From Algoriphagus ornithinivorans (GTDB lineage: Bacteria; Bacteroidota; Bacteroidia; Cytophagales; Cyclobacteriaceae), in NCBI RefSeq assembly GCF_900115305.1, contig NZ_FOVW01000005.1, forward strand, positions 310,001 through 374,000: a DNA stretch of 64,000 nucleotides, written 5' to 3'. Below are positions 27,501 through 35,739 of this stretch, piece by piece. The position numbers and the translations under genes are program-made. Within the stretch, counting starts at the first letter, position 1, and each line of letters opens with the position of its first letter. Below the pieces are notes generated by a model. The model was given only the letters and a program-made list of their open reading frames with translations, made no database searches and was not told where the DNA came from.

Positions 27501-27648
27501 TCAGGTACAAAACCCATTCATATTCACCAATTATACTGGTTTAGATCCTGAGTCTAACACGTTCTCTGGACAGCAATCATTTGGAGTTGACTGGAATGTG
27601 GCTCCGATTATCAGAACCTACACCTTAGGTGTTAATGTTGGATTCTAA
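24571..27648 (+). CDS. SusC/RagA family TonB-linked outer membrane protein (copy 1)
   Basis: The 1025-residue protein is a TonB-dependent channel for large substrates. It has a signal peptide (residues 1-21, ending ALAQ), a carboxypeptidase-regulatory-like domain (about 24-105, GVPGASIVVKGTTVGAITDI), and a junction with VVVGYGTQERREVTGSVSSI. Then comes the plug with IRIRGVNSLTSSADPLIVID and a SusC-type SYEVLKDGSATAIYGSRAAN segment (about 210-230), followed by a long beta barrel ending YTLGVNVGF. The partner SusD gene follows 23 bases downstream. No glycoside hydrolase, peptidase or regulator is next to the pair, so the substrate is open. Confidence 0.96.
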   Translation: MKKVLLGILLGVMTVMSALAQSKTITGKVTSSEEPQGVPGASIVVKGTTVGAITDIDGTYSINVPENATTLVFSFVGYLTKEVNIQNRSVIDVQLETDVKVLNEVVVVGYGTQERREVTGSVSSISNESIANLVAPSFDSQLAGRAPGVQVTTPNGILGARPIIRIRGVNSLTSSADPLIVIDGVPIVDDDRSAVNASNPLANINPADIQSYEVLKDGSATAIYGSRAANGVILITTKRGSDGKAKVSYNTSMGFNEEVERFQLLNGDQFVTIANEKRSNAGQSPLANPGVNTDWQDLIYRKGFTQQHNISISGGSAATKYFFSLGFTDQESAIRPNDLKRYSFRANIDHSISDAIRIGTSLSYSLTEIFGLNNGANSLSGAIYNSTRALPNVPIYDPENIAFDGYNVTANGATTGFGANLAGPDNNIPNIGFVIDNNLYRSRAHRILGSVYGEADLATGLTARTQIGTDLTLADDFQSLDPRHGDGRSSNGYVYMAYNPAIRWNWQNTLNYQTVIGENHNINVTGGVEYQFTRLYNFAGWGTDISDNFYREQNLISGSYNNQFSGGGYSEQGFDSYFGRFNYNYGGRYLLSLTVRNDGISDLIGDNKRGTFFGGSVGWRVSDEAFFNSNLISDLKVRGSYAEVGNVGLASFAAFGGFSPVLGGAGAGIGYARVANGGLQWETSKKFNVGFDMTIGPVSLTADYFINNIDGLILAAPTPPSLGVPGNSINQNVGAMRNSGLELRALATVLSRGKFTWNTDFNITFLNNEVTNLIQPLTGTYNRTEVGGPVAQLYGFKWAGVNPANGNPLYHRGEEIVQYNLQRGAIGWRTYDPANPGNVSTTASGPTQEFLGNTLPKWQGGWSNTFKYGNFDAEIFTRFSGGNFIMNESLRGLLGQGFSNNHASIMNRWTESGQVTDMPKLYSGQDANMWQTSASNSRFVEKGDFVRIQNIVLGYTLPSNVLQSAFAGKITNARVFAQVQNPFIFTNYTGLDPESNTFSGQQSFGVDWNVAPIIRTYTLGVNVGF

Positions 27649-27671
27649 TTTCAAAATCAAAAGAAGAAAAA

Positions 27672-29192
27672 ATGACTAAGTTTTCAATAAATAAATTCAA
27701 ACTCGCTATTGCGGGCGCTGCCCTTATGGGAGCAGTAAGCTCTTGTGATGTAGTGGATTTGACGCCGGCAAACCTGATTCCTGACCAGGAGGCATTTGCT
27801 ACCCCGGCTAGAGTGGAATCTGCGGTGCTGGGTGTCTACGAATCAGCACAACGTGGATTCTATTTGGGATCAGTTCAACGAGGATATCCTTTCGGAGCTG
27901 CCAATGTGCAGCAAGGAGATATGCGTGGGGAGGATATGTATAATGATCAGTTGTTCTACGAGATCACTTATGTTGGTGCATATAACCCACAAACAGCCAA
28001 TAATAATGGGATGTGGATCTCTCTATATAGAATGATCAACAGAGCCAACATTGTTTTGGAAGGGTTGGATGAGGCATTAAGCAGTGGTGTTTTAACTCAG
28101 GCGCAAAGAGATCGATATAGAGGGGAAATGCTTTTCTTAAGAGCATTGGCTCATCATGAACTTTTGGTTCATTTCGCAAGACCATACTCCGATAATCCAG
28201 CTTCACCTGGGGTCCCTTACAGAACATTTGCTATCAATGATGTACCAAAAGTGCCAGATGGTGAGGCTGTTGGAAGAGGAACTGTTGGAGAAGACTATCA
28301 GCAATTATTATCTGATTTGGATGAAGCTGAATCTTTATTGCCAAATGGGGCTTTTTCTAGAGCAAGTAAGGGTGCAGCGATTGGTTTGAAATCCAGAGTT
28401 AAATTGCATATGGAAGACTGGGCTGGTGTAATTGCAGAGCAAGCAAAAATTACTGGTCAGTACGCAGTGACTTCTTCAGTAACTGCTCCTTTCTTCTCAG
28501 GCTCAACCACTGATAACGTGTTCTCTTTCATCAATACGGAAGCATCTAATGCCGGTGTCAACGGAGCACTTGCTTCCATGTTTGGAAATCCAGACTTAGG
28601 CGCCAGAGGTTTGGTTAAAATCAGCCCGCTAATCTGGAGATCAAGTTTCTGGTTGGCAGAAGACTCCAGAAGAACTTTGTTGACTACTTCCAACGGAACT
28701 GGAGTATATACTGGAAAATATCCGGATGCAGTAACCTATTCTGATCCAAATCCAATATTGAGATTTGCAGAGGTAGTATTAAATGCTGCAGAGGCTAATG
28801 CGCAATTGGGTAACTTGGATGTTGCTGTTACACTTTTGAATTCAGTTAGAAGCAGAGCTTTACCTGCGACGGTTCCGGCATTTACCGCTGCTGGATTAGG
28901 CGGTCAGGCAGGTGTCTTGGATGCTATCTATAAAGAAAGACGAATTGAGTTCTTGGCTGAAGGTAAAAGATGGGCTGACATTCACAGACTATCCGGAGCG
29001 GGAGTCATGAATGGAGTTCCTGCAAAGGCAACTTCGAGATCTATCACAAATATTAATTTCTATAATACAGACAGAGCAATCCCAACAGATCACTCCATTC
29101 TGTATACTAGCAATTTGTTTGTATGGCCGATTCCATTGGAAGAAATTCAAACTAACTCCACTGCTCCAATTGAGCAGAATCCAGGCTATTAA
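27672..29192 (+). CDS. SusD/RagB family nutrient-binding lipoprotein (copy 1)
   Basis: The 506-residue protein caps the SusC barrel on the cell surface and binds the nutrient. The lipoprotein signal ends AVSSC with Cys25. It is followed by DVVDLTPANLIPDQEAFATP, a usual SusD start. The helical TPR-like scaffold shows in MINRANIVLEGLDEAL and RGEMLFLRALAHHELLVHFA. The C-terminal RagB/SusD domain includes AEVVLNAAEANAQLG, IYKERRIEFLAEGKRWADIH and FVWPIPLEEIQTN with an NPGY end. It forms an operon with the preceding SusC gene and is followed by a terminator. Confidence 0.95.
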   Translation: MTKFSINKFKLAIAGAALMGAVSSCDVVDLTPANLIPDQEAFATPARVESAVLGVYESAQRGFYLGSVQRGYPFGAANVQQGDMRGEDMYNDQLFYEITYVGAYNPQTANNNGMWISLYRMINRANIVLEGLDEALSSGVLTQAQRDRYRGEMLFLRALAHHELLVHFARPYSDNPASPGVPYRTFAINDVPKVPDGEAVGRGTVGEDYQQLLSDLDEAESLLPNGAFSRASKGAAIGLKSRVKLHMEDWAGVIAEQAKITGQYAVTSSVTAPFFSGSTTDNVFSFINTEASNAGVNGALASMFGNPDLGARGLVKISPLIWRSSFWLAEDSRRTLLTTSNGTGVYTGKYPDAVTYSDPNPILRFAEVVLNAAEANAQLGNLDVAVTLLNSVRSRALPATVPAFTAAGLGGQAGVLDAIYKERRIEFLAEGKRWADIHRLSGAGVMNGVPAKATSRSITNINFYNTDRAIPTDHSILYTSNLFVWPIPLEEIQTNSTAPIEQNPGY

Positions 29193-29211
29193 TTTTGGTT
29201 TGATATAAAAT

Positions 29212-29240
29212 AAAACCCGGTTCAATGACCGGGTTTTTTT
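29212..29240 (+). terminator. Intrinsic terminator after SusCD operon 1
   Basis: A 9-bp stem (AAAACCCGG with CCGGGTTTT) and an 8-base loop run into a T-tract, 20 bases after the SusD stop. Confidence 0.88.
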
Positions 29241-29832
29241 GTGTTTACATCATTTTGATAAGTATAAATCTTCTAAAAAACCCTGGTAATTCAAGGGTAT
29301 TTAGTAGTACTATAAGAATAAAAATAGAATTTAAACAATAATTAGTTAATTATTTTTCTAACCGATTATCATCCTTTTGTGCTAATTGGAGTAAAATTAA
29401 AAGAGAAATTAAATTTCGAATAATTTCATTTTTCGTTTTTATAATTCTGTGATTCAAATTTTAAAATCGGACATGGCAAAAATTTATTTTTAGAAATCGA
29501 TTGCGCAATAGGCAAAAACAGAATTAAATATTGAAAAAAAGTATTAATATTTGATTTAATATTTTTTGGATAAAACTAAGAAACGGAATTTTAAATAATT
29601 TAAAATCAAAATAGCAAAATTTTTTATTATAAAAATTATAAAAATAGAAATCCTATATTAGCGGACACTGTTCGGACACAATATATTTTTCATAAAATTC
29701 TAAGAAAATAAAAATAATAGAATTTTATTCTGAAAACTTAACCTTTTTTAAGTTTTACCAAATTTGCTCCTTTAGCTATTTGCTTTTTCATTAGCCGATT
29801 CGAAAAACAAATCATCTATTAAAATTTAACCT
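29241..29832. promoter_or_regulatory. AT-rich upstream region of the second SusC gene
   Basis: A stretch of about 590 bases, strongly AT-rich, without a gene. It contains one small GC-richer island, GCGGACACTGTTCGGACACA near 29661, in which CGGACAC occurs twice 12 bases apart (a possible direct-repeat operator). I see no terminator hairpin or clear TAnnTTTG element near the SusC start. Confidence 0.4.
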
Positions 29833-32800
29833 ATGAAGAAAGTTTTACTGGGATTTGTGATCATGCTCTTAACAGCTGTTTCGGTCATGGCACAAAACAG
29901 AACGATCACCGGTAGGGTGACTTCACCTGAGGAGCCAGAAGGCTTGATCGGAGTGAATGTCTTGGTGAAAGGAACGACCATTGGCGTCGTAACTGACCTG
30001 GATGGTAGGTACACCATTTTGGTACCTGCAAATGCATCAACATTGGTATTTAGCTATATCGGTTATATCAGTGTGGAAGAGCAGATCGGTAATAGATCTG
30101 AAATCAATGTTACCATGAGAGAAGATGCTCAAAATCTTCAAGAGGTAATTATTACTGCTTATGGAGGTACTGCTGATAAAGGAAACTTTACCGGTTCAGC
30201 AATAGCCTTGAAAGGAGATCAGATAGCCAATCGTCCTATCAACAACGTGGTAAATGCCATTGAAGGTCAGGCACCGGGTGTAATCACCACTTCTGCTTCA
30301 GGTCAGCCGGGTTCTACTCCTGCTGTAAGAATCAGAGGTATTGGTTCTGTGAACTCTTCTTCTGCACCTCTTTACGTAGTGGATGGTGTACCTTATGATG
30401 GGGACCTATCTAACCTTAATCCTGAAGATATAGCTGACATGACCATCTTGAAAGATGCTTCTTCAGCTGCATTGTATGGTTCTAGAGCGGCAAATGGTGT
30501 AATTATGATTACCACCAAAACCGGTCAGAAAAATAAGCCAACCTTCAATGTGAGAGTTCAGCAGGGTGTATCCAGCAGAGCTTTGCCAGAATATGACAGA
30601 GTAAATGCTGACCAGTATTACCCTTTAGTTTGGGAATCATTGAGAAATAGCCAATTGGGCAATGGAGCTACTCCTGATGCTGCAGCTACTTTTGCATCCA
30701 ATAACCTCATCAATATTTTGGGTTACAATGTCTACAATGTTCCAAACAATCAAATCGTAGGAACTGACGGTAGACTAAACTCGAATGCTGTAAACAATTT
30801 TGTTGGGCTTAATTGGTTTGATGAATTGCAGAGAACAGGGGACAGAAAAGAATATAACATGACTTATTCTGGTGGCTCTGAGAAAACTGATTTTTATACC
30901 TCTTTCAACTACTTGAATGAGAAAGGTTTCATTATCAATTCTGATATTGAGCGTTTCACTGGTCGTTTGAATGTAAATACTCAAGCTACTAACTGGTTGA
31001 AAACTGGTATCAACCTTTCAGCAACCATGAGTGAGGGAAATAATGCAAGAGATGGAGGAAGTTCCAGCTTTGTGAACCCATTCTTTACTGCTAGATCCAT
31101 GGGTCCTATTTATCCGGTTTTTGCTCAAAATATGCAAACTGGTGGATTCATCTTGGATGAATTTGGTAACAAAATTTTCGATTTAGGTGACCTAGAAGAA
31201 TTTGGTCTTCCAAGAAGAGGTGCTGGTGCTTATCCAGGACGTCATGTAGTTCAGGAGACTTTGTTGAACGTCGATCGTTTTGACAGAGATGTCATCTCTT
31301 CCAGAGCTTATGTAGAAGCTAAGTTCTTGAAAGACTTTACTTTCAGAACCAACATCGCTACTGATATCACTTCTTTGCTGAATATTGGTTATGACAATAC
31401 TATCGTAGGTGATGGTGCTCCGGCTGGACGTACAAGAAGAGAGAATATCAGAATCAATTCTCTAACCTTCAACCAGTTATTGACTTATTCAAAAACTTTC
31501 AACGACAAGCATTTCGTGGAAGCTTTGGTAGGTCATGAAAACTATGATTTCAGAAGAACAAGACAGTTTATCTCTAAGCAGGATCAGATCTTGGCTGGAA
31601 ATATCGAGCCTGACAACTTCGTAACTATCAACTCTGCTTCTGGAAGAACTGATGTGGACAGAATCGAGTCTTACCTTTCCAGAGTAAACTATGTGTACGA
31701 TGATAAATACTCATTCTCTGCTTCTTGGAGAACAGATGGATCATCCAGATTCTTTAGAGATGTAAGATGGGGTACTTTCTTCTCAGTAGGTGCAGCTTGG
31801 TCGATTGATCAGGAAAATTTCTTCAATTCTAACTTCTTCCAGCTATTCAAATTAAGAGCTTCTTATGGTGAGGTTGGAAATAACAATGTGGGAGGATTTT
31901 ATCCTTGGCAAGCATTGTATGACCTAGGCTTCAACAATGCTTCTGAGCCGGGTATTTTGCAGGCTTCACTTTCTGCTTTGGATCTACAGTGGGAATCCAA
32001 CAATACCTATGATCTAGGTTTGGACTTCGCATTTGGAAATAGATTCTCAGGTACTTTGGAGTTCTTCAATAGAGAGTCTAGCAACCTGCTTTTCGAAGTT
32101 CCTTTGTCTTTGACCACGGGTTTAGAGAACAGATTCCAAAATATCGGCACCATGTCGAATAAAGGGATTGAATTCAATATTGGTGGAGATGTGATGAGAA
32201 GAGGAGCTTTCAAATGGAATGCTAATGTGAACGTTTCTACTTTCAAAAATGAATTCAAAGAGCTTCCATTCGAGGAGCAAATTGTAGGTACTAAAAAGTA
32301 TGTGGTTGGTAGATCAATCTTTGATTTTTGGTTGAGAGACTGGTACGGTGTGGATCCAGAAACTGGTGAAGGTCTTTATAGAGCTGAAGAGTATGCTGAA
32401 AATGATCCAACTACCAGAATTATTGGGCAGGATACAGTTACTACTAGATTCCAAAATGCAAGATTCCATTTTGCAGGAAATGCAATCCCAGACTTCTTTG
32501 GTGGATTGTCCAATACCTTCTCTTACAAAGGATTATCCTTGAATGTCCTAGTAAGCTTTGCAGTAGGTGGAGATATTTATGATGGAATCTATGCAGGTTT
32601 GATGGGTGCTGACCCTGATGGAGGAGCTGCTCACGTGGATATCCTGAACAGATGGAAACAGCCTGGAGATGTTACAGAAGTTCCTAAAATGGATGTAACC
32701 GGTGCTGCTCAAACCAACGTCGCATCAGACAGGTGGCTAACCGATGCCTCTTATCTCAACTTACGTGCAATCAATCTCTCTTACACCCTTCCTAGAACTT

Positions 32801-32970
32801 TATTGGAAAGATGGAAAATGAGAGGAGCTACCGTATACCTAGCCGGTGAAAACTTAGGCTGGTTGTCTTCAAGAAGCGGTATGTATGTATCTGGAACCTT
32901 TAGTGGTACTACTTCTAATACTTTCACTCCGGCGAGAACATTCACGCTGGGACTTAATGTGAATCTGTAA
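29833..32970 (+). CDS. SusC/RagA family TonB-linked outer membrane protein (copy 2)
   Basis: The 1045-residue paralogue of copy 1 has the same plan: signal peptide (1-21, ending VMAQ), carboxypeptidase-regulatory-like domain (GLIGVNVLVKGTTIGVVTDL), plug with VRIRGIGSVNSSSAPLYVVD, MTILKDASSAALYGSRAANG, and a beta barrel ending RTFTLGLNVNL. The first 70 residues are nearly interchangeable with copy 1 but the barrels have diverged strongly, as expected for different substrates. It is co-transcribed with the SusD gene 13 bases downstream. No associated enzyme is present. Confidence 0.96.
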   Translation: MKKVLLGFVIMLLTAVSVMAQNRTITGRVTSPEEPEGLIGVNVLVKGTTIGVVTDLDGRYTILVPANASTLVFSYIGYISVEEQIGNRSEINVTMREDAQNLQEVIITAYGGTADKGNFTGSAIALKGDQIANRPINNVVNAIEGQAPGVITTSASGQPGSTPAVRIRGIGSVNSSSAPLYVVDGVPYDGDLSNLNPEDIADMTILKDASSAALYGSRAANGVIMITTKTGQKNKPTFNVRVQQGVSSRALPEYDRVNADQYYPLVWESLRNSQLGNGATPDAAATFASNNLINILGYNVYNVPNNQIVGTDGRLNSNAVNNFVGLNWFDELQRTGDRKEYNMTYSGGSEKTDFYTSFNYLNEKGFIINSDIERFTGRLNVNTQATNWLKTGINLSATMSEGNNARDGGSSSFVNPFFTARSMGPIYPVFAQNMQTGGFILDEFGNKIFDLGDLEEFGLPRRGAGAYPGRHVVQETLLNVDRFDRDVISSRAYVEAKFLKDFTFRTNIATDITSLLNIGYDNTIVGDGAPAGRTRRENIRINSLTFNQLLTYSKTFNDKHFVEALVGHENYDFRRTRQFISKQDQILAGNIEPDNFVTINSASGRTDVDRIESYLSRVNYVYDDKYSFSASWRTDGSSRFFRDVRWGTFFSVGAAWSIDQENFFNSNFFQLFKLRASYGEVGNNNVGGFYPWQALYDLGFNNASEPGILQASLSALDLQWESNNTYDLGLDFAFGNRFSGTLEFFNRESSNLLFEVPLSLTTGLENRFQNIGTMSNKGIEFNIGGDVMRRGAFKWNANVNVSTFKNEFKELPFEEQIVGTKKYVVGRSIFDFWLRDWYGVDPETGEGLYRAEEYAENDPTTRIIGQDTVTTRFQNARFHFAGNAIPDFFGGLSNTFSYKGLSLNVLVSFAVGGDIYDGIYAGLMGADPDGGAAHVDILNRWKQPGDVTEVPKMDVTGAAQTNVASDRWLTDASYLNLRAINLSYTLPRTLLERWKMRGATVYLAGENLGWLSSRSGMYVSGTFSGTTSNTFTPARTFTLGLNVNL

Positions 32971-32983
32971 TTTACCAAAGACC

Positions 32984-34474
32984 ATGAAGAAATTATTAAG
33001 TAAAATATTCTTACTCGGCGCCATTCTAAGTTTTGGATGTGCTGAGGACTATTTGGATACCCTACCTACGGATGCGGTATCTGAAAATGCAGTCTTTACG
33101 ACTACGCAAAATGCGATGACAGCCCTTAATGGGATTCACAGATCCATGTTTATCCGTTACGACTCCCAAGGTCAGCCGGGTGAAGGTGGGGTGATGATTA
33201 TGCGCGAGGTTTTGGGCGAGGATGTGGTAATGACCGGAATCGCTAATGGTTGGTTTGTATCCATGTCTAGATGGTTAAACCATGTCAACGAAAACAGTGG
33301 TGATGTACGGTTCGTGTGGAGATTTTATTACAAAATCATCGGTAACGCAAACATGATCATCGCTAATATTGATAATGCCGCAGGTCCTCAAGCAGAGAAA
33401 GATGAGATCAAAGGACAGGCATTAGCTTATCGCGCTTGGGCTCACTTCAACTTGGTACAGCTATTTGCTGAGCGATATCAGGCAGGTGGAAACAACGGTC
33501 AATTAGGCGTACCATTGGTTTTGGAGCCAATTACTGAAGGTGGAGCCAGAAATACCGTTGAAGAAGTGTATACTCAAGTGAATGCAGATTTGGATGCAGC
33601 GATTGCTTTATTGGGTGAAGGCCGAAATGCTAAATCCCATATCAATGTCAATGTTGCTAGAGGAATCAAGGCTAGAGTTGCTTTGACTCAAGGTAACTTT
33701 GCTCAAGCGGCTACTTTGGCAAACCAGGCTCGTCAAGGCTATGACTTGATGTCTGCTTCTCAATTATATGAAGGATTCAACAATGTTGATAATCCAGAGT
33801 GGATCTGGGGAAGCCGTCAAATTGACGATCAGCAGACTTTCTTTGCTTCTTTCTTCGCATATATGTCTTTGAACTTTAGCTCTACCAATATCAGGGGTAA
33901 TCCTAAGGCGATCAATAGCTCTTTGTATGCTAAGATTTCTCCTACTGATGCCAGAAAAGGTTTGTGGGATCCAAATGCAGGAACAGCGGCTTTGAGAGAT
34001 CCATTTATCGATGAGGTTACTTTGAGTTCTTTCGCAAAAAGAAACTTCATGAACAGAAAGTTTGTAGCTCAGGCTAATGCTTCTTCTGTAGGTGATGTTC
34101 CTTATATGAGAGCTTCTGAAATGATTTTGATCGAGGCTGAGGCTTTGGCAAGAAGCGGAAACGGTGCTCAGGCAGCCCAAGTTCTATTCGAATTGGCTTC
34201 TCAAAGAGATCCTGAGTATACGCTTTCAACCAACACGGGTGCAGCTTTGATAGAAGAGATCATGACTCAAAGAAGAATTGAGCTTTGGGGCGAAGGATTC
34301 CGATTCTATGACCTAAAGCGCTTGAATCTTTCATTGGATAGAAATGGTGCAAACCATGTAGCAACAGTAATCAACTCTAAATATGAAGAACCTGCTGGTA
34401 CGCCTAACTGGCAGTTCAAAATTCCAATTGCGGAGTTGAATGCAAATGACAAAATGGTGCAGAACCCATCTTAA
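32984..34474 (+). CDS. SusD/RagB family nutrient-binding lipoprotein (copy 2)
   Basis: The 496-residue lipoprotein has a signal ending LSFGC (Cys19) followed by AEDYLDTLPTDAVSENAVFT. The SusD core is clear: FYYKIIGNANMIIANIDNA, GQALAYRAWAHFNLVQLFAE and the C-terminal YMRASEMILIEAEALARSG, EEIMTQRRIELWGEGFRFYD and LKR. It would pair with SusC copy 2 at the outer membrane. It differs considerably from copy 1, so the two pairs probably take up different compounds. Confidence 0.95.
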   Translation: MKKLLSKIFLLGAILSFGCAEDYLDTLPTDAVSENAVFTTTQNAMTALNGIHRSMFIRYDSQGQPGEGGVMIMREVLGEDVVMTGIANGWFVSMSRWLNHVNENSGDVRFVWRFYYKIIGNANMIIANIDNAAGPQAEKDEIKGQALAYRAWAHFNLVQLFAERYQAGGNNGQLGVPLVLEPITEGGARNTVEEVYTQVNADLDAAIALLGEGRNAKSHINVNVARGIKARVALTQGNFAQAATLANQARQGYDLMSASQLYEGFNNVDNPEWIWGSRQIDDQQTFFASFFAYMSLNFSSTNIRGNPKAINSSLYAKISPTDARKGLWDPNAGTAALRDPFIDEVTLSSFAKRNFMNRKFVAQANASSVGDVPYMRASEMILIEAEALARSGNGAQAAQVLFELASQRDPEYTLSTNTGAALIEEIMTQRRIELWGEGFRFYDLKRLNLSLDRNGANHVATVINSKYEEPAGTPNWQFKIPIAELNANDKMVQNPS

Positions 34475-34504
34475 TAAGAGGAAAGCAATTTGTTTAAATC
34501 ATCC

Positions 34505-34540
34505 AAGTCCGGCTCTCAAGAGTCGGACTTTTTTTTTTAA
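34505..34540 (+). terminator. Intrinsic terminator after SusCD operon 2
   Basis: AAGTCCG pairs with CGGACTT, extended inward by CTCT/AGAG-type pairing around CAAG. It is followed by ten T residues, about 30 bases after the SusD stop. Confidence 0.85.
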
Positions 34541-34570
34541 AAATTTATGGGGCTAAAAATTAAAACTTTA

Positions 34571-35062
34571 TCAGAATTCTATCTGTCCACTTTCCTTCCC
34601 TTTGCCCAAAAGCAAGCTTTTTGGGCTTTTGCTGTTTTTATACACATGAATGATGTTTTGCTGGGAAGAAAAATTCTTAATCAAGATGCTGTTTTGAACC
34701 CGAATCTTAGCTTTCCAGGGAAGAGGATGAGACTCCATATAAAACCAGGCAGCATCTTCTTCGATTTCATAGCCCAAAAATTTCAAAGTAGCAGGGCTTC
34801 CATCCAACCATATTTTATTGTGATGGAGTAGATATGCCTGAATTTGAGCATTTAATTTTTCTGGATTCTCAGGATTCAAAAAATCCACCTTTTCTCCATG
34901 AAAGTCTCCTAAAGCTTCCTCCAAATCGTCCCAAAAAATCTTCTGAGCGATTTCCAACCGTTGGCTTTCAGGATTTTGCCGGATTTCTGTCAAAGAGATA
35001 AAATAAGGATGACTGAGTACCATCCATCCCAGAGAAATCAAGGAGATGTAAAACTGTTGCAT
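34571..35062 (-). CDS. DUF6702 family protein
   Basis: The 163-residue protein starts with a short hydrophobic N-terminus (MQQFYISLISLGWMVLS) and HPYFISLTEIRQNPES, the hallmark of DUF6702. Further family features are LEIAQKIFWDDLEEALGD and FLGYEIEEDAAWFYME. Function is not known; the N-terminus suggests export. It is divergent from the HupE/UreJ gene with only about 80 bases between the starts. DUF6702, HupE/UreJ and an M1 peptidase are often neighbours in Bacteroidota (from memory), so they may work together. Confidence 0.83.
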   Translation of the reverse strand: MQQFYISLISLGWMVLSHPYFISLTEIRQNPESQRLEIAQKIFWDDLEEALGDFHGEKVDFLNPENPEKLNAQIQAYLLHHNKIWLDGSPATLKFLGYEIEEDAAWFYMESHPLPWKAKIRVQNSILIKNFSSQQNIIHVYKNSKSPKSLLLGKGKESGQIEF

Positions 35063-35144
35063 TTGAAAAGGATTGCTTGTCTTTTATGGGAATAAACCTG
35101 TATTATTGCCCCAATTTACTTCAATCGAGGTATTTTCTGAGTTT

Positions 35145-35726
35145 ATGAATTCATTTGAACTGTATTTCCGTCTTGGCCTGAAGCATATTTTGGATATCCA
35201 AGGCTATGATCATATCCTATTTGTCTTGGCGCTTTGTGCTGTTTTTATAGCCAGAGATTGGCGAAAGATCGTGATTTTGGTAACAGCTTTCACCATTGGT
35301 CACTCCCTTACCCTTGCTTTGGCCACTTTTAAAGTGATTCAGGTACGATCCGATGTTATCGAATTCCTGATTCCTGTCACCATCGCCATTACTGCCTTTA
35401 CTACTATCTTGAAGCCAAGACCTTCTACGGGCAAAGGTATTCAAATGAATTATTTTCTCGCGCTGTTTTTTGGTTTGATCCATGGTTTGGGTTTTTCCAA
35501 TTACCTCCGGGAGCTATTGGGAAAAGAGGCTGTTATCTGGAAACCTCTCCTTGCTTTTAATCTGGGTTTGGAAGCCGGACAATTGATCATTGTTGGAGCC
35601 TATTTATTGGTGACCTCTATCCTGGTAGGGATAGCTGGTGTAAACAGAAAGGAGTGGACCTTGGTTATGGCTGCTATGGTCTTCGGGATTTCCCTGATGA
35701 TGATGCTAGAAACGAAATTTTGGTAA
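35145..35726 (+). CDS. HupE/UreJ family membrane protein
   Basis: The start at ATG 35145 (MNSFELYFRLGLKHILD) matches HupE/UreJ-type proteins better than the frame from 35073, which adds 24 residues overlapping the divergent promoter space. The 193-residue protein has five to six membrane segments. It keeps the family's HILDIQGYDHILFVLAL with its conserved His and Asp residues, FTIGHSLTLALA, and LIHGLGFSNYLREL. HupE/UreJ proteins are proposed nickel or cobalt permeases linked to hydrogenase or urease. Neither enzyme is here, so the metal is uncertain. The M1 peptidase gene follows at 13 bases. Confidence 0.85.
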   Translation: MNSFELYFRLGLKHILDIQGYDHILFVLALCAVFIARDWRKIVILVTAFTIGHSLTLALATFKVIQVRSDVIEFLIPVTIAITAFTTILKPRPSTGKGIQMNYFLALFFGLIHGLGFSNYLRELLGKEAVIWKPLLAFNLGLEAGQLIIVGAYLLVTSILVGIAGVNRKEWTLVMAAMVFGISLMMMLETKFW

Positions 35727-35739
35727 ATAAAATATAACT

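Noticed and set aside
33764..34180. 138-codon minus-strand frame inside SusD copy 2
   Set aside because: It is an antisense shadow of a well supported SusD gene.
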